Shown: piece by piece, positions 17,479-26,528 of the stretch
How the letters are laid out: the number at the start of each line of letters is the position of its first letter
Numbering within the stretch: the stretch's first letter is position 1
DNA from: UBA4285 sp050944355
Lineage (GTDB): Bacteria; Bacillota; Clostridia; Lachnospirales; Lachnospiraceae
Length of the DNA: 64,000 bases
Assembly (NCBI GenBank): GCA_050944355.1
Contig: JBMNQX010000005.1
Coordinates: 111,137 to 175,136, forward strand
Reading direction: 5' to 3'
Made by a program: the position numbers and the translations under genes
Notes under the pieces: model-generated
Databases searched by the model: none
Seen by the model: only the letters and a program-made list of their open reading frames with translations
Told to the model about the DNA's origin: nothing

Positions 17479-19014
17479 TCAGCTGTCCGAAAGTGTCTCG
17501 CCGTTCAGAACCTGCGCGATCAGACTCTTCGCCTCAGCCACGCTGTCCCAGTCCGGCTGCATGACATAGTTCGGAGTCGGAAGCGAATACGACGGCTGCT
17601 CATCATTGTAACCGGTCACGGCGTACCGCGTCACATTCCAGCTCGCCCCGCTGTCCAGCTGATCCCTGACAAATGTGCTCAGCTGCTCCGAGGACAGATT
17701 GGTCCGGAACATGCCCGAGAGCGAATCCAGAATTGCGCTGTAATGCGTCAGAATCGTGGTCCCGCTCGTCAGCTTCTGGATAACCGCCTCAATCACCAGC
17801 ATCTGATTCTTCCCGCGCTCATTGTCGCCGGCTGCCAGAGCGTGCCGCTCTCGCGCGAACGCCAGCGCCTGCGCGCCGTTGAAGTGATTCATGCCCTGCA
17901 CGACATGGGTCTGCCCGCCGTCCGTATCTGTCGTGAACTCATTCGGCGAGTTGACGTCAATGCCGCCAATCGCGTCGATCAGCGTCTCAAATCCCGTGAA
18001 GTTGATTTGCGCGTAGTATGGAATCGACACATCGTACAGATCGGCGAGTCCCTGCATCGAGTTGCCCACGCCGTAGATCCCTAAGTGCGTCAGCTTGTCG
18101 AGTGCGCCGCCGCCAGCCGGATTCGCGATATAGTAGTCTCTCGGCGTGTTCAGCAGCAGAATCTCATGAGTCTGCGTGTTCACGACCGCCAGAATATTCA
18201 CATCCGACCGGGTCGATTCCGGCAGCCCCGCGTCTCGGGTGTCCGAGCCGCTCAGATAGACGACAAATGCGCTGTCCGTCGTACTCGTGCTCTCGTCCGC
18301 TGTCTCGTCCGTCGTCTCATCCGCTGCCACAGAGCTCACGTCCGTGTCTTCAGATGGATCGATGGTGTACTCCGCCAGAAGCCGCATCTTCGATGAATAA
18401 TCCGTATATCCTTCAACATCATCCAGCAGCTGCAGATACGACTCTTTCACGACGATCGAGCGGACATCCCCGTTGTACAGCAGATCCGCCAGCTCCGTCA
18501 TCCCGGCCGCCTCTGTGAGTTCCGGCGCAGTGCCGGTATCTTCCTCTATCCAGGCAAGCGCCGCATCGGCCGCGCCCCGCCCCAGCTGCGCAAGCAGTCC
18601 CATCGGGTCCGCGAGCACATCATCGATCTGCGACGCCGTGTCATCCGCCAGCACATACACGCCGACCGGTGTTCCGGTGACTTCCGTCTGCGTGTCGGAT
18701 GTCGTCGTCTCGACCGTGTTCTGCAGCTGAGCCGCCATGCCGGCCGCGTACACGGAAACGCCTGACAATGCCGCGCACAGAACACAGGCCATAATCCGGC
18801 GGAACTGTCTGATATGATTTCTGTGCTGTCCCTTTTTAAAGAGCAGAAATGCGCACAGGCAGAGCAGCGCGGCAAAAACCGCACACAGCGCGATCAGATA
18901 TTTCTGCGGCAGCATTCCCAGCCGTACAATGCGGAACACGGCATATCCGACTGCCGCGAGTGTTATCAGAAATACGACCGCTGCGATCCGGTGCCAGATT
19001 CTGTTGCGTATCAT
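17479..19014 (-). CDS. LytR-CpsA-Psr (LCP) family glycopolymer ligase
   Basis: 511 residues. Three membrane spans lie near residues 8-29, 36-59 and 72-94, followed by an extracellular accessory region (about 100-250) and the LCP catalytic domain (about 250-480). Conserved LCP pieces are YLSGSDTRD, SDVNILAVVN, LLNTPRDYYI, the INFTGFETLIDAIGGIDV block and ALAFARERH. LCP proteins transfer polymers from undecaprenyl pyrophosphate carriers to peptidoglycan. The genes for GDP-sugar synthesis and a priming transferase lie a few kilobases away, consistent with attachment of a surface polysaccharide. GGAGGAATAGG precedes ATG. Confidence 0.9.
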   Translation of the reverse strand: MIRNRIWHRIAAVVFLITLAAVGYAVFRIVRLGMLPQKYLIALCAVFAALLCLCAFLLFKKGQHRNHIRQFRRIMACVLCAALSGVSVYAAGMAAQLQNTVETTTSDTQTEVTGTPVGVYVLADDTASQIDDVLADPMGLLAQLGRGAADAALAWIEEDTGTAPELTEAAGMTELADLLYNGDVRSIVVKESYLQLLDDVEGYTDYSSKMRLLAEYTIDPSEDTDVSSVAADETTDETADESTSTTDSAFVVYLSGSDTRDAGLPESTRSDVNILAVVNTQTHEILLLNTPRDYYIANPAGGGALDKLTHLGIYGVGNSMQGLADLYDVSIPYYAQINFTGFETLIDAIGGIDVNSPNEFTTDTDGGQTHVVQGMNHFNGAQALAFARERHALAAGDNERGKNQMLVIEAVIQKLTSGTTILTHYSAILDSLSGMFRTNLSSEQLSTFVRDQLDSGASWNVTRYAVTGYNDEQPSYSLPTPNYVMQPDWDSVAEAKSLIAQVLNGETLSDS

Positions 19015-19080
19015 AATTTTTCCTATTCCTCCCGCCCGGGCCTTCGCCCGCGCTTTGCTTAGTGTATACCCCGGGCAGAG

Positions 19081-20130
19081 TTATTTCAATCGGTTCAGAA
19101 TCGCCTGGTCAAAATCCGTCAGTTCTGTCATTCGGAAAAAAGCCGCCATCCGGCTGATTCCCTCCTCGCTGCCGGCCCCACCCGGGACAGCCGTCAGTAT
19201 CAGGAGCATCCTCGCCATCACGACAAATGCGGCTCCGGCCTCGAGCGGTCCGATATCCGCATCGCCGTACGGAATGAGCCTAATAAAGGCGTCATTTGCC
19301 AGGACCCGCCCGATCAGGTTTTCCTCTCTGCGGTCCAGTGTCCGCCCGCCGTCCGGCTCCCGGCATCCGGCCGCCATTTCATTCAGTTCTTCTCTTGTTT
19401 TTGCGCATTCCCGCAAGAGTCCCAGCACGAGACGGCCCGGCATCGAGACAGCCGCGTCCATGAGCCTCTCTCCGCCCGGGTCACCAGAAAATGCGATTTG
19501 CAGAAACGTCATGAAGCGGTGCATCCGCTCGCCAAGCGGCAGCGACTCATCCGAGAGAATGCCGACGCACATGCGGTGCACCATCAGCTCATGGCCGAGA
19601 TCCGGGGTCTCCTTTTTCTTCGGAAGATCCGCCAGTTCAAATGACACCGGGAGCGCCATCAGCCTCATCGGGCTGCCGTCATCAAAATCTCTCAGCAGCT
19701 CCAGTGTCTCCTCGCAGGAATTGGCCATGCTGATTTCCGGGACCGGGAGCGCAGTCCCCGCTTCTTTCTGTCGGTTCAGGAGCTGCGGGCGCCTCGGATA
19801 CAGACGGCAGATCACGGAAATCGCATCCGCCCCACAGGCGGCCTGCAGCCGGCACAGCCCGTCTTTTCCCAGCAGGCGGCAGCGCCCCGTGAAATCCGGC
19901 ACCAGGGCGGCGAAACTTCCCGGATCGCTCTCCCGTCCCAGCGGGTGCAGAGCCACGTCGAGGTCTGAGCGCACATCGGGAGGGCAGTCCTCGCCGACCA
20001 TCCGGAAATACTCCTCCTGAGAAATCCGGATCTCCAGTCCCTCGCAGCACGTGTGCCGGCACTTCCCGCACTTACAGGAAAATTTTGGAAAATACGCGGG
20101 AACCGTAAATTTCTCATCGATATGATACAT
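19081..20130 (-). CDS. FliB-like flagellin lysine-N-methylase family protein
   Basis: 349 residues. The N-terminal Cys cluster CKCGKCRHTCCEG (about residues 12-24) is followed by EIRISQEEYFRM. A second Cys-containing stretch, CRLLGKDGLCRLQAACGADA, and ICRLYPRRPQ match the FliB/YkgJ-type metal-binding pattern. In Salmonella FliB methylates flagellin lysines, but many Clostridia have copies away from flagellar genes, and no flagellar gene is visible here. The target is therefore open. GAGGCGGT precedes ATG 20130. Confidence 0.75.
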   Translation of the reverse strand: MYHIDEKFTVPAYFPKFSCKCGKCRHTCCEGLEIRISQEEYFRMVGEDCPPDVRSDLDVALHPLGRESDPGSFAALVPDFTGRCRLLGKDGLCRLQAACGADAISVICRLYPRRPQLLNRQKEAGTALPVPEISMANSCEETLELLRDFDDGSPMRLMALPVSFELADLPKKKETPDLGHELMVHRMCVGILSDESLPLGERMHRFMTFLQIAFSGDPGGERLMDAAVSMPGRLVLGLLRECAKTREELNEMAAGCREPDGGRTLDRREENLIGRVLANDAFIRLIPYGDADIGPLEAGAAFVVMARMLLILTAVPGGAGSEEGISRMAAFFRMTELTDFDQAILNRLK

Positions 20131-20224
20131 ACCGCCTCACCAATCCTTCTGAAGAAAAGCTGCGCCCCGACCCTCTTTTCGCTTCAAACGGCCGTTCCCG
20201 GGCGCTTTTCGTTCCCTGCTGCCC

Positions 20225-20264
20225 AAAAAGGCATCGGATCACAAGTTGCCTGCAATCCGATGCC
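20225..20264 (-). terminator. Terminator downstream of the manC-gmd-rmd operon
   Basis: GGCATCGGAT (20230-20239) pairs perfectly with ATCCGATGCC (20255-20264). On the minus strand the stem is followed by five T. It lies about 170 bases past the rmd stop. Confidence 0.75.
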
Positions 20265-20301
20265 TGAAAAGGTCACCAATATATTTCAGTGGGCTCGTTC
20301 T

Positions 20302-20409
20302 TTAGTACTTTAGTCCGTCAAAGCGTTCCCGAAGAATTTTCACGTCCGTGTCCACCGCTCTGTTGGTCATAAAAACGCGGCTTAAGCGCGCACCGCCGAA
20401 AAACAGCAT
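20302..20409 (-). CDS. Small open frame of 35 codons, status uncertain
   Basis: From ATG 20409 the frame reads MLFFGGARLSRVFMTN and ends ERFDGLKY. No AGGAGG-type site precedes it. It lies between the rmd stop and its terminator, so it would be on the same transcript. It may be the remnant 3' end of a lost gene or chance. Confidence 0.2.
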   Translation of the reverse strand: MLFFGGARLSRVFMTNRAVDTDVKILRERFDGLKY

Positions 20410-20434
20410 CAGAGGAGCTTGTCTGTCTTTTCAT

Positions 20435-21364
20435 TCACCCATTTGCCAGGAAGGAATCGTACATATTTTTTAAGGTCTCAAAGATCGTGTGCTCCGGTTT
20501 CCAGCCCAGACGCTGCGTGATCAGGCTGTGATCGCAGCAGATCACCGGTGTGTCGATCGGGCGCACGCGGTCCGCATCGACCTGAATCTGAATCGGCTGT
20601 GTGCTGAGCGATACGATATATTTCAGCAGTTCGTCCAGTCCGTACGCGCTGCCGCTGCCGACATTGTAGATCGTGTCGCAGTCATCGCTCTCGATGATCA
20701 TCCGGTAGGCCCTGACGATATCGCGCACATCGGAAAAGTCCCGCTTCGCCGCGAGATTGCCGACGTGAATCACGCCCGGCGCGCCGGATTTCTGGATCCC
20801 GGCCGCCTGTTTGCAGAAGCTCGGGAGCACAAACGAGTCTCTCTGGCCCACACCGGTGTGGTTGAACGGCCGCACACAGTAGACTTTCATGCCGTACTGG
20901 CTGCGGTACAGCCTCGCGAACCGCTCCTGTGTCACCTTGGAAATTCCATACGGATTGTTCGCGTCGAGCGGCGTCTGTTCGTTCATCGGGCCGTCCTGCG
21001 CCTCGTACTCCTCGCTGGATCCGATGAACATGACCTTCGGCCGCTTTTCAAGCGCTTTCGCGGCTTCCAGCACGTTCAGGGCGCCCACCACGTTGACCGA
21101 GACCGTGGTCTGCGGAATCTTCCAGGAGAGTCCGACACTGCTGATGGCTGCGAGGTTGACGATCATGTCCGGCGAGACATTTGCCACGAGTGTCCTTACC
21201 GCGTCGGTGTCGAGCAGATCCGAGGCCGTAAACGACACATACTCCGGTATTGAATCCGTCCTGCGCACGTCGCTGCCGGCCACTTCGTATCCGTTCTTCT
21301 TAAATTCCTCAGAGAGATACCGGCCGACAAATCCGCCGATTCCGAATATCAATACCTTTTTCAT
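20435..21364 (-). CDS. rmd: GDP-6-deoxy-D-mannose reductase-like NAD-dependent epimerase/dehydratase
   Basis: 309 residues of the extended short-chain dehydrogenase family. The N-terminal nucleotide loop is VLIFGIGGFVGRYL, MIVNLAAISSVG lies near residue 75, a serine is in FIGSSEEYEAQ, and the catalytic YGISK (YxxxK) is near 140. The RPFNHTG and GQRDSFVLPSF segments are characteristic of RMD. It would reduce GDP-4-keto-6-deoxymannose made by the gmd product to GDP-rhamnose, or to another GDP-6-deoxyhexose. The start overlaps the gmd stop by four bases (ATGA), showing tight translational coupling. Confidence 0.83.
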   Translation of the reverse strand: MKKVLIFGIGGFVGRYLSEEFKKNGYEVAGSDVRRTDSIPEYVSFTASDLLDTDAVRTLVANVSPDMIVNLAAISSVGLSWKIPQTTVSVNVVGALNVLEAAKALEKRPKVMFIGSSEEYEAQDGPMNEQTPLDANNPYGISKVTQERFARLYRSQYGMKVYCVRPFNHTGVGQRDSFVLPSFCKQAAGIQKSGAPGVIHVGNLAAKRDFSDVRDIVRAYRMIIESDDCDTIYNVGSGSAYGLDELLKYIVSLSTQPIQIQVDADRVRPIDTPVICCDHSLITQRLGWKPEHTIFETLKNMYDSFLANG

Positions 21365-22395
21365 CGATTCGCAGCTTCCTTCCGTGCCAGGGCGAGATCA
21401 TGCTCCGCCATGATGCGGCACAGCTCCTCATAACTTGTCTTCTGCGGATTCCAGCCGAGTACGGTTTTCGCCTTCGTCGGATCGCCCCAGAGGTTTACGA
21501 CGTCGGTCGGGCGGTACCACTGTCTGTTTACGCACACCAGCATCTTGCCGGTCTTTTTGTCGTAGCCCTTTTCGTCGATTCCTTCGCCGCGCCACTCGAG
21601 CTCAATGCCGTCGTTTTTGAACGCCAGCTCCGTGAACTCGCGGACGGTGTGCTGAACGCCGGTCGCGATGACGAAATCGTCCGGCTTGTCCTGCTGCAGA
21701 ATCAGCCACATGCACTCTACATAATCTTTGGCGTAGCCCCAGTCGCGTCTGGAATCCAGGTTGCCCAGTTCCAGATGGTCCTGCAGGCCGCAGGCGATGC
21801 GGCCGGCCGCCAGCGTGATCTTTCTGGTCACGAAGTTCTCGCCGCGGCGCTCTGACTCATGGTTGAACAGAATGCCGTTCGAGCAGAACATGCCGTAGGC
21901 GTCGCGGTACTCGCGCATCATCCAGAAGCCGTACTGCTTGGCGACCGCATACGGGCTGAACGGATGGAACGGAGTGTTCTCATTCTGCGGAACTTCCTCA
22001 ACCTTGCCGTACAGCTCGGAAGTGGAAGCCTGATAGATTCTTGTCTTCTTTTCGAGATGGCAGATATGAACCGCCTCGAGCAGGCGGAGAACGCCGATGG
22101 CGTCGACATCGCCCGTGTACTCCGGCGCGTCAAACGAAACCTGAACGTGAGACTGCGCAGCCAGGTTGTAGATCTCATCCGGCTGAATTTCGCCGACCAG
22201 ACGGATCAGGCAGGAGCTGTCGCTCATGTCGCCCTCGTGGATGTGGAGCCTGTCGATGATGTGATCGATACGCTGTGTCGTGTGCTCAGCCGAACGTCTT
22301 ACGAGTCCGTGAACCTCATAGCCCTTTGAGAGAAGAAGCTCTGCGAGAAATGAGCCGTCCTGTCCTGTGATACCCGTGATCAATGCCTTTTTCAT
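21361..22395 (-). CDS. gmd: GDP-mannose 4,6-dehydratase
   Basis: The 344-residue protein converts GDP-mannose to GDP-4-keto-6-deoxymannose. Visible are ALITGITGQDGSFLAELLL, the R-rich VHGLVRRSAEHTTQRIDHI, the active-site YQASTSELYGKVEEVPQ, YAVAKQYGFWM (YxxxK) and the GMD-specific NHESERRGENFVTRKIT. The start is ATG 22395, with GAGAGGATTAAGGAT just before; a frame extending to 22425 overlaps manC. It begins four bases after the manC stop. The order manC-gmd-rmd gives a complete route from mannose-1-phosphate to a GDP-deoxyhexose. Confidence 0.95.
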   Translation of the reverse strand: MKKALITGITGQDGSFLAELLLSKGYEVHGLVRRSAEHTTQRIDHIIDRLHIHEGDMSDSSCLIRLVGEIQPDEIYNLAAQSHVQVSFDAPEYTGDVDAIGVLRLLEAVHICHLEKKTRIYQASTSELYGKVEEVPQNENTPFHPFSPYAVAKQYGFWMMREYRDAYGMFCSNGILFNHESERRGENFVTRKITLAAGRIACGLQDHLELGNLDSRRDWGYAKDYVECMWLILQQDKPDDFVIATGVQHTVREFTELAFKNDGIELEWRGEGIDEKGYDKKTGKMLVCVNRQWYRPTDVVNLWGDPTKAKTVLGWNPQKTSYEELCRIMAEHDLALARKEAANR

Positions 22396-22399
22396 ATCC

Positions 22400-23725
22400 T
22401 TAATCCTCTCCGTCAATAAAGTCATACTTCTGCTTGTCTTTTACTGTTATCTTGTCGCCGAGCTGACTCTCGAGCACCACCATCGGTGTCTTTGCGATCA
22501 GCGTGTGACGGCTGCCGGCCGGAAGCCGGATAACATCGCCCTGCATCGCCGGGATCTCTTTGCCGTCGACGACAGCCTTGCCGCTGCCGGACAGCACCGT
22601 CCAGATCTCGTCCCGGAATTCATGGGAATGATAGGACAGGTGGGTTCCCGCTTTCAGCGTGATCTTGACCGTGAGAAAATCCGGCCCTGCGTCGATCACC
22701 TTGTAATCGCCCCACGACTTCTCGGCGTACCGCACATCCGTCGAGATCTCCTCGACAAATGGCTTCATGTAACCGGAACGCTCCTTGTCGGAAATCAGAA
22801 TTCCGTCCCCGGAAGCCGCGATGACCATGTTCTTCGCGCCCATCACCAGAATCGGGATGTCGAGCTCATTTACCACGTTGGTGTTCTCGCAGGTCTCGTC
22901 GAGCAGTGCGTTGCCCTTCACTTTGTCGGCCATGACCTCGGACATCATGTTCCAGGTGCCGACGTCTTTCCAGCCGCCGGCGTAGCGGAGAACCTGAATC
23001 GACGGTTCTTTCTCGAGAACCGCGTAGTCGAACGAAATCTTCTGACAGTCCCCGTAGTGCTCATACAGATCCCTGTAATCCTTAAATGAGAGGAGTTCGT
23101 GCGCCCGCTTCATCATATAGCCGAGACGGAACGCAAAGACACCGGCATTCCAGAGAGCGCCTTTCTTCAGGTACTCTTTTGCGGTGGCCGTGTCGGGCTT
23201 TTCCTTGAACTCGAGCACCGGCGACACCTCGGATTTCTCCTTCGGAATGATGTAGCCGTATTTGTCGGAAGGATACGTGGGCTCGATGCCCATCAGAGTG
23301 ATGGCGGCCTTGCCGCCTTTCACCAGGCCGTCGAGTCTTGCGACCGCCTCATAATAGCTGTCGTCCACATACGGGTCGACCGGACACACGATGACAGCCT
23401 CATCGTCTTTAACGCCCAGCTCATCGTGCAGATACGCGCAGGAAAGCGCGACAGCCGGAAACGTGTCGCGGCGCATCGGCTCGACACAGACCGAGACATG
23501 ATCCCCGAGCTGGTTGTGAATCGCGGAAACCTGCGTCTTCGAGGTCGCAATTGTAAGAGAAGCGTTTTTGTCCACCCGGGTGATCTGCCGATACACCCTC
23601 TGCACCATGGATTCATAATTTCCTTCTGAATCCTTGAACAGCTGGATGAACTGTTTGGAACGGACGTCATTTGAGAGCGGCCAGAGCCGTTTCCCGGACC
23701 CGCCTGAAAGCAGTATTATATTCAT
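22400..23725 (-). CDS. manC: Mannose-1-phosphate guanylyltransferase with C-terminal type II isomerase cupin
   Basis: 441 residues. The N-terminal nucleotidyltransferase begins with LSGGSGKRLWPLS and has VCPVDPYVDD and EFKEKPD. The C-terminal cupin (about 345-430) contains HLSYHSHEFRDEIWTVL and GKAVVDG, as in bifunctional GMP/PMI enzymes. The N-terminal part makes GDP-mannose from mannose-1-phosphate and GTP. The linker to the cupin is conventional. GAAAGGAAG precedes ATG. First gene of the GDP-sugar operon; its promoter contains a near-palindrome in the spacer. Confidence 0.9.
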   Translation of the reverse strand: MNIILLSGGSGKRLWPLSNDVRSKQFIQLFKDSEGNYESMVQRVYRQITRVDKNASLTIATSKTQVSAIHNQLGDHVSVCVEPMRRDTFPAVALSCAYLHDELGVKDDEAVIVCPVDPYVDDSYYEAVARLDGLVKGGKAAITLMGIEPTYPSDKYGYIIPKEKSEVSPVLEFKEKPDTATAKEYLKKGALWNAGVFAFRLGYMMKRAHELLSFKDYRDLYEHYGDCQKISFDYAVLEKEPSIQVLRYAGGWKDVGTWNMMSEVMADKVKGNALLDETCENTNVVNELDIPILVMGAKNMVIAASGDGILISDKERSGYMKPFVEEISTDVRYAEKSWGDYKVIDAGPDFLTVKITLKAGTHLSYHSHEFRDEIWTVLSGSGKAVVDGKEIPAMQGDVIRLPAGSRHTLIAKTPMVVLESQLGDKITVKDKQKYDFIDGED

Positions 23726-23752
23726 AGACTTCCTTTCATAAAAGCAAACCTT

Positions 23753-23781
23753 ATCGTATACTTTCGAATAGTATTTTGCAA
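23753..23781 (-). promoter_or_regulatory. manC operon promoter with near-palindromic spacer
   Basis: On the minus strand TTGCAA (23776-23781) and TACGAT (23753-23758) are 17 bases apart. The spacer is filled by a 17-base near-palindrome centred on TTCGAA (23758-23774), with ATACT at one end and AGTAT at the other. A repressor bound there would block polymerase. Regulator unknown. Confidence 0.4.
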
Positions 23782-23835
23782 GCGCCGCTTCCCGTCAGCC
23801 CCCGCACTTCACGTCCGCCCGCTTTGTCTCATCGT

Positions 23836-25284
23836 TTACTCGGCGCCGTCGCCGGCAAAGACAGCCTTGACGGTTTTGAGCAGAATCTTAAAGTCCTCCC
23901 GCACTGTCCATGTGTTGATATATTCCATGTCCAGTTCGACGACTTTTTCAAAATCCGTGATCTTACTTCTCCCGGACACCTGCCAGAGTCCGGTAATTCC
24001 CGGCTTAGTGGCCAGTCTCGCCCGGTGATGGGCTTCATACTGCTGGAATTCTTCTTCTGTCGGCGGCCGCGTGCCCACAAGCGACATCTGCCCCAGAAAT
24101 ACATTCAAGAACTGCGGAAACTCATCGATGGAGGTTTTGCGGATGAACCATCCGATTCCGTGCCGCGTGCCGTCGGGGCCGCTGCCCAGAATGCGGGGAT
24201 CATTTTCCATCTTGAACATGAGCCCCTGCATCTCGTTCTTCTCCATCAGTTCTTTCTTGCGCTTGTCCGCGTCCTTGTACATGCTGCGGAATTTATAAAT
24301 CCGGAAACGTCTTCCGTTTTCGCCGATGCGGACCTGTGAATAAAAGATCGGGCCGGGATCCGTAAAGAAAATGATCGGGCCGAAAATGACCGTGAAAATC
24401 CCGGTAAACGCAAGGCCCACGAGCGATCCGATGATATCGATGGCGCGCTTGGCCATGAGCTGTCCGGTGCTCACGATGCGGATGCTCTCCGTTATCACGC
24501 GGAACCCGCAGAACTTTTCGATCGTGTGCGTCTCGTAGTTGTCCTTCGGCGCCGAGAGCGGAATATGAACTGTAATGCCCATCTCAGAGCAGAGATCGAG
24601 CAGTCTCTGCACGGCCGGATTGTTCTCAGGAGACGTGCAGACCAGCACCTCGTCGATCCAGCGGGTCGTCATGTATTCGCCCGCCTTCTCAAGCGTCGTG
24701 ACGACCTTCGCGTCAGCAATCTCGTCCCCGACGGCCGCCTTCCCGCTGGTGTCAATCAGTCCGCTGATCTGGATGTCACGGTAGATGTTTTCCTGCACCC
24801 GGTGGATGATCTCCGGCGCCTTGTCCGCGTCTGCCACAATGAGCAGCTGCCGGATCGAGTAGCCTCCCGGAAACCGGTGATGCCAGAGCCAGTATTTGCG
24901 CAGACACCGCGCCAGATACACATAGCACAGCGCGCAGATGGCGAAATACAGCGTCATCAGACGAGACAATGTCTCACCGGTTTTCATGACATACAGGAAA
25001 AATGTCAGCAGCAGAAGATCGACGACAACCATCCGCACGGTCTTCTCAAATTCAATCAGATATCCCCGTCGGAGAATATCTTTGTAGCTTTCAAACAGGA
25101 TTCCGTCGATCACCGCACCCACAGCAATCAGTATCATATCGGTACTGTAAAACTTGAGATTTGCCAGACGTGACGCGTCAAACCGCAGTATGAAAGCCGT
25201 GACAAATGCAAGCTGCAGAAGAATCTGGTCCGTGACAATGAAATCCAGATGCTTCAGCCATCCTTGCGGCTTTTTTCTATACAA
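23836..25284 (-). CDS. Exopolysaccharide polyprenyl glycosylphosphotransferase (WbaP/CpsE type)
   Basis: 482 residues. Four to five N-terminal membrane spans (about 15-125) are followed by a CoA-binding-like Rossmann region (about 125-265) and another span near 285-310. The C-terminal catalytic domain has the polyprenol-phosphate transferase motifs AKRAIDIIGSLVGL, DPGPIFYSQVRIGENG, FRIYKFRSM and KPGITGLWQVSGRSK. It transfers the first sugar-1-phosphate to undecaprenyl phosphate and so primes a surface polysaccharide. The start appears to be TTG 25284, preceded by AGGG. The adjacent GDP-sugar operon and the LCP gene fit one surface-glycan pathway, although no polymerase or flippase is visible. 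Confidence 0.9.
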   Translation of the reverse strand: MYRKKPQGWLKHLDFIVTDQILLQLAFVTAFILRFDASRLANLKFYSTDMILIAVGAVIDGILFESYKDILRRGYLIEFEKTVRMVVVDLLLLTFFLYVMKTGETLSRLMTLYFAICALCYVYLARCLRKYWLWHHRFPGGYSIRQLLIVADADKAPEIIHRVQENIYRDIQISGLIDTSGKAAVGDEIADAKVVTTLEKAGEYMTTRWIDEVLVCTSPENNPAVQRLLDLCSEMGITVHIPLSAPKDNYETHTIEKFCGFRVITESIRIVSTGQLMAKRAIDIIGSLVGLAFTGIFTVIFGPIIFFTDPGPIFYSQVRIGENGRRFRIYKFRSMYKDADKRKKELMEKNEMQGLMFKMENDPRILGSGPDGTRHGIGWFIRKTSIDEFPQFLNVFLGQMSLVGTRPPTEEEFQQYEAHHRARLATKPGITGLWQVSGRSKITDFEKVVELDMEYINTWTVREDFKILLKTVKAVFAGDGAE

Positions 25285-25396
25285 AACGTTCCCTCTTTAT
25301 CTGTATACTGGCCATACAGGCCGCCAAGAACTGATACTCGCCAATTAAGTAGAGAAATTATACCGCGTTTGCGGCCGGGCCGCAATGCCGCCCCCT

Positions 25397-25738
25397 CTAC
25401 TCGATCTCCACGCTCACGAGATCCATCTCGCGCCCGGAAATCAGTCTGCCGGCGCTGCCGCCGCACTTCGGACAGGCATAGCCGTTTTCCCGGTCAGGCG
25501 TGTAGACGTTTCCGCAGGCACACTTCATGCGCACCGGGCACTCCTCGATGACCAGACGGCTGCCCTCGAGAATCGTCCCAGCCGCCGCCTGCGGATAGTA
25601 GTGCTGCAGATACTGCGGCACAAGGCCCGTCATCTGCCCGACCCGGATCGTCACCGTGTCGACCTTCTTTGCGTGATTCTTTTCCGCCGCCTCGACCGCC
25701 ATGTTGGCGAACCGCACCATATAACTCAGCTCGTGCAT
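25397..25738 (-). CDS. hypA: HypA/HybF-family nickel-insertion metallochaperone
   Basis: 113 residues, the normal size. It starts with MHE, whose His2 binds nickel. The zinc-finger region has CPVRMKCACGN and then CPKCGG (residues about 68-95), although the first half reads CxC rather than CxxC. HypA delivers nickel to [NiFe]-hydrogenase or urease maturation. No hydrogenase or other hyp gene is in the window, so this is an isolated copy. It follows the exonuclease III gene by seven bases with GAAGGGC before the ATG, hence probably co-transcribed with it. Confidence 0.85.
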   Translation of the reverse strand: MHELSYMVRFANMAVEAAEKNHAKKVDTVTIRVGQMTGLVPQYLQHYYPQAAAGTILEGSRLVIEECPVRMKCACGNVYTPDRENGYACPKCGGSAGRLISGREMDLVSVEIE

Positions 25739-25745
25739 ACGCCCT

Positions 25746-26513
25746 TCACTCTCCGTCCCGGATCAGAAGTCCCACCGGGCAGTGGTCCGATCCGGTCACA
25801 TCGCTGTAGATCATCGCGTCCGCAAGCCGCGGCACAAGCGACTGACTCGTGACAAAGTAATCGATGCGCCATCCCGCGTTGTGTTCCCGCGCGTGGAACC
25901 GGTACGACCACCAGGAATACGCGCCCGTCCTGTCGGGATAAAAATACCGGAAACTGTCCGTCATCCCCGAATCGAGCACGGCCGAAAACTTCGCGCGCTC
26001 TTCGTCCGTAAACCCGGCGTGCCCCCGGTTTGTCTTCGGATTCTTCAGATCAATCTCCTCATGGGCCACATTGAGGTCCCCGCAGTAAATCACCGGCTTT
26101 TTCTTTTCCAGCCCCTTCACATAGGCCAGAAAATCGTCCTCCCAGCGGCACCGGTATTCAAGCCGTGACAGATCCTCTTTCGCGTTCGGCACATACACCG
26201 TGATCAGATACAGAGCCGGGAACTCCGCCGTGATCACCCGGCCCTCATGATCGTGCTCCGGGATGCCGATGCCATTTGTCACGGAAAGCGGCACTTCCTT
26301 TGTGAACAGAGCCGTCCCCGAATACCCCTTCTTTTCGGCGTAATTCCAGTACTGGTGGTATCCCGGAAGATCCATCTCAATCTGCCCGTCCTGCAGTTTC
26401 GTCTCCTGCAGCATCAGAACATCCGGGTCTTCTTCCCTGACAAATGGATAAAATCCCTCTTTTTTCACACACGCCCGCAGGCCGTTGACATTCCAGGAAA
26501 TCAGTTTTTTCAT
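25746..26513 (-). CDS. xth: Exodeoxyribonuclease III
   Basis: The 255-residue protein belongs to the exonuclease/endonuclease/phosphatase fold. Motifs in order are KKLISWNVNGLRA (metal site Asn), DVLMLQETKLQ (catalytic Glu), YSGTALF, VIYCGDLNVAHEEIDL and SDHCPVGLLI at the C-terminus (Asp-His pair). It cuts at abasic sites in base-excision repair and has 3'-5' exonuclease activity. GGAGGCC precedes ATG. It lies 15 bases after the thrE-type gene, suggesting a thrE-xth-hypA transcript. Confidence 0.95.
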   Translation of the reverse strand: MKKLISWNVNGLRACVKKEGFYPFVREEDPDVLMLQETKLQDGQIEMDLPGYHQYWNYAEKKGYSGTALFTKEVPLSVTNGIGIPEHDHEGRVITAEFPALYLITVYVPNAKEDLSRLEYRCRWEDDFLAYVKGLEKKKPVIYCGDLNVAHEEIDLKNPKTNRGHAGFTDEERAKFSAVLDSGMTDSFRYFYPDRTGAYSWWSYRFHAREHNAGWRIDYFVTSQSLVPRLADAMIYSDVTGSDHCPVGLLIRDGE

Positions 26514-26528
26514 TCTCAGGCCTCCGTC

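Larger units (their letters stand above)
20131..20434. other. Intergenic region between rmd and the FliB-like gene
   Basis: Contains the rmd terminator at 20225-20264 and a 35-codon minus-strand frame (20302-20409) described separately. Nothing else recognised. Confidence 0.5.
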
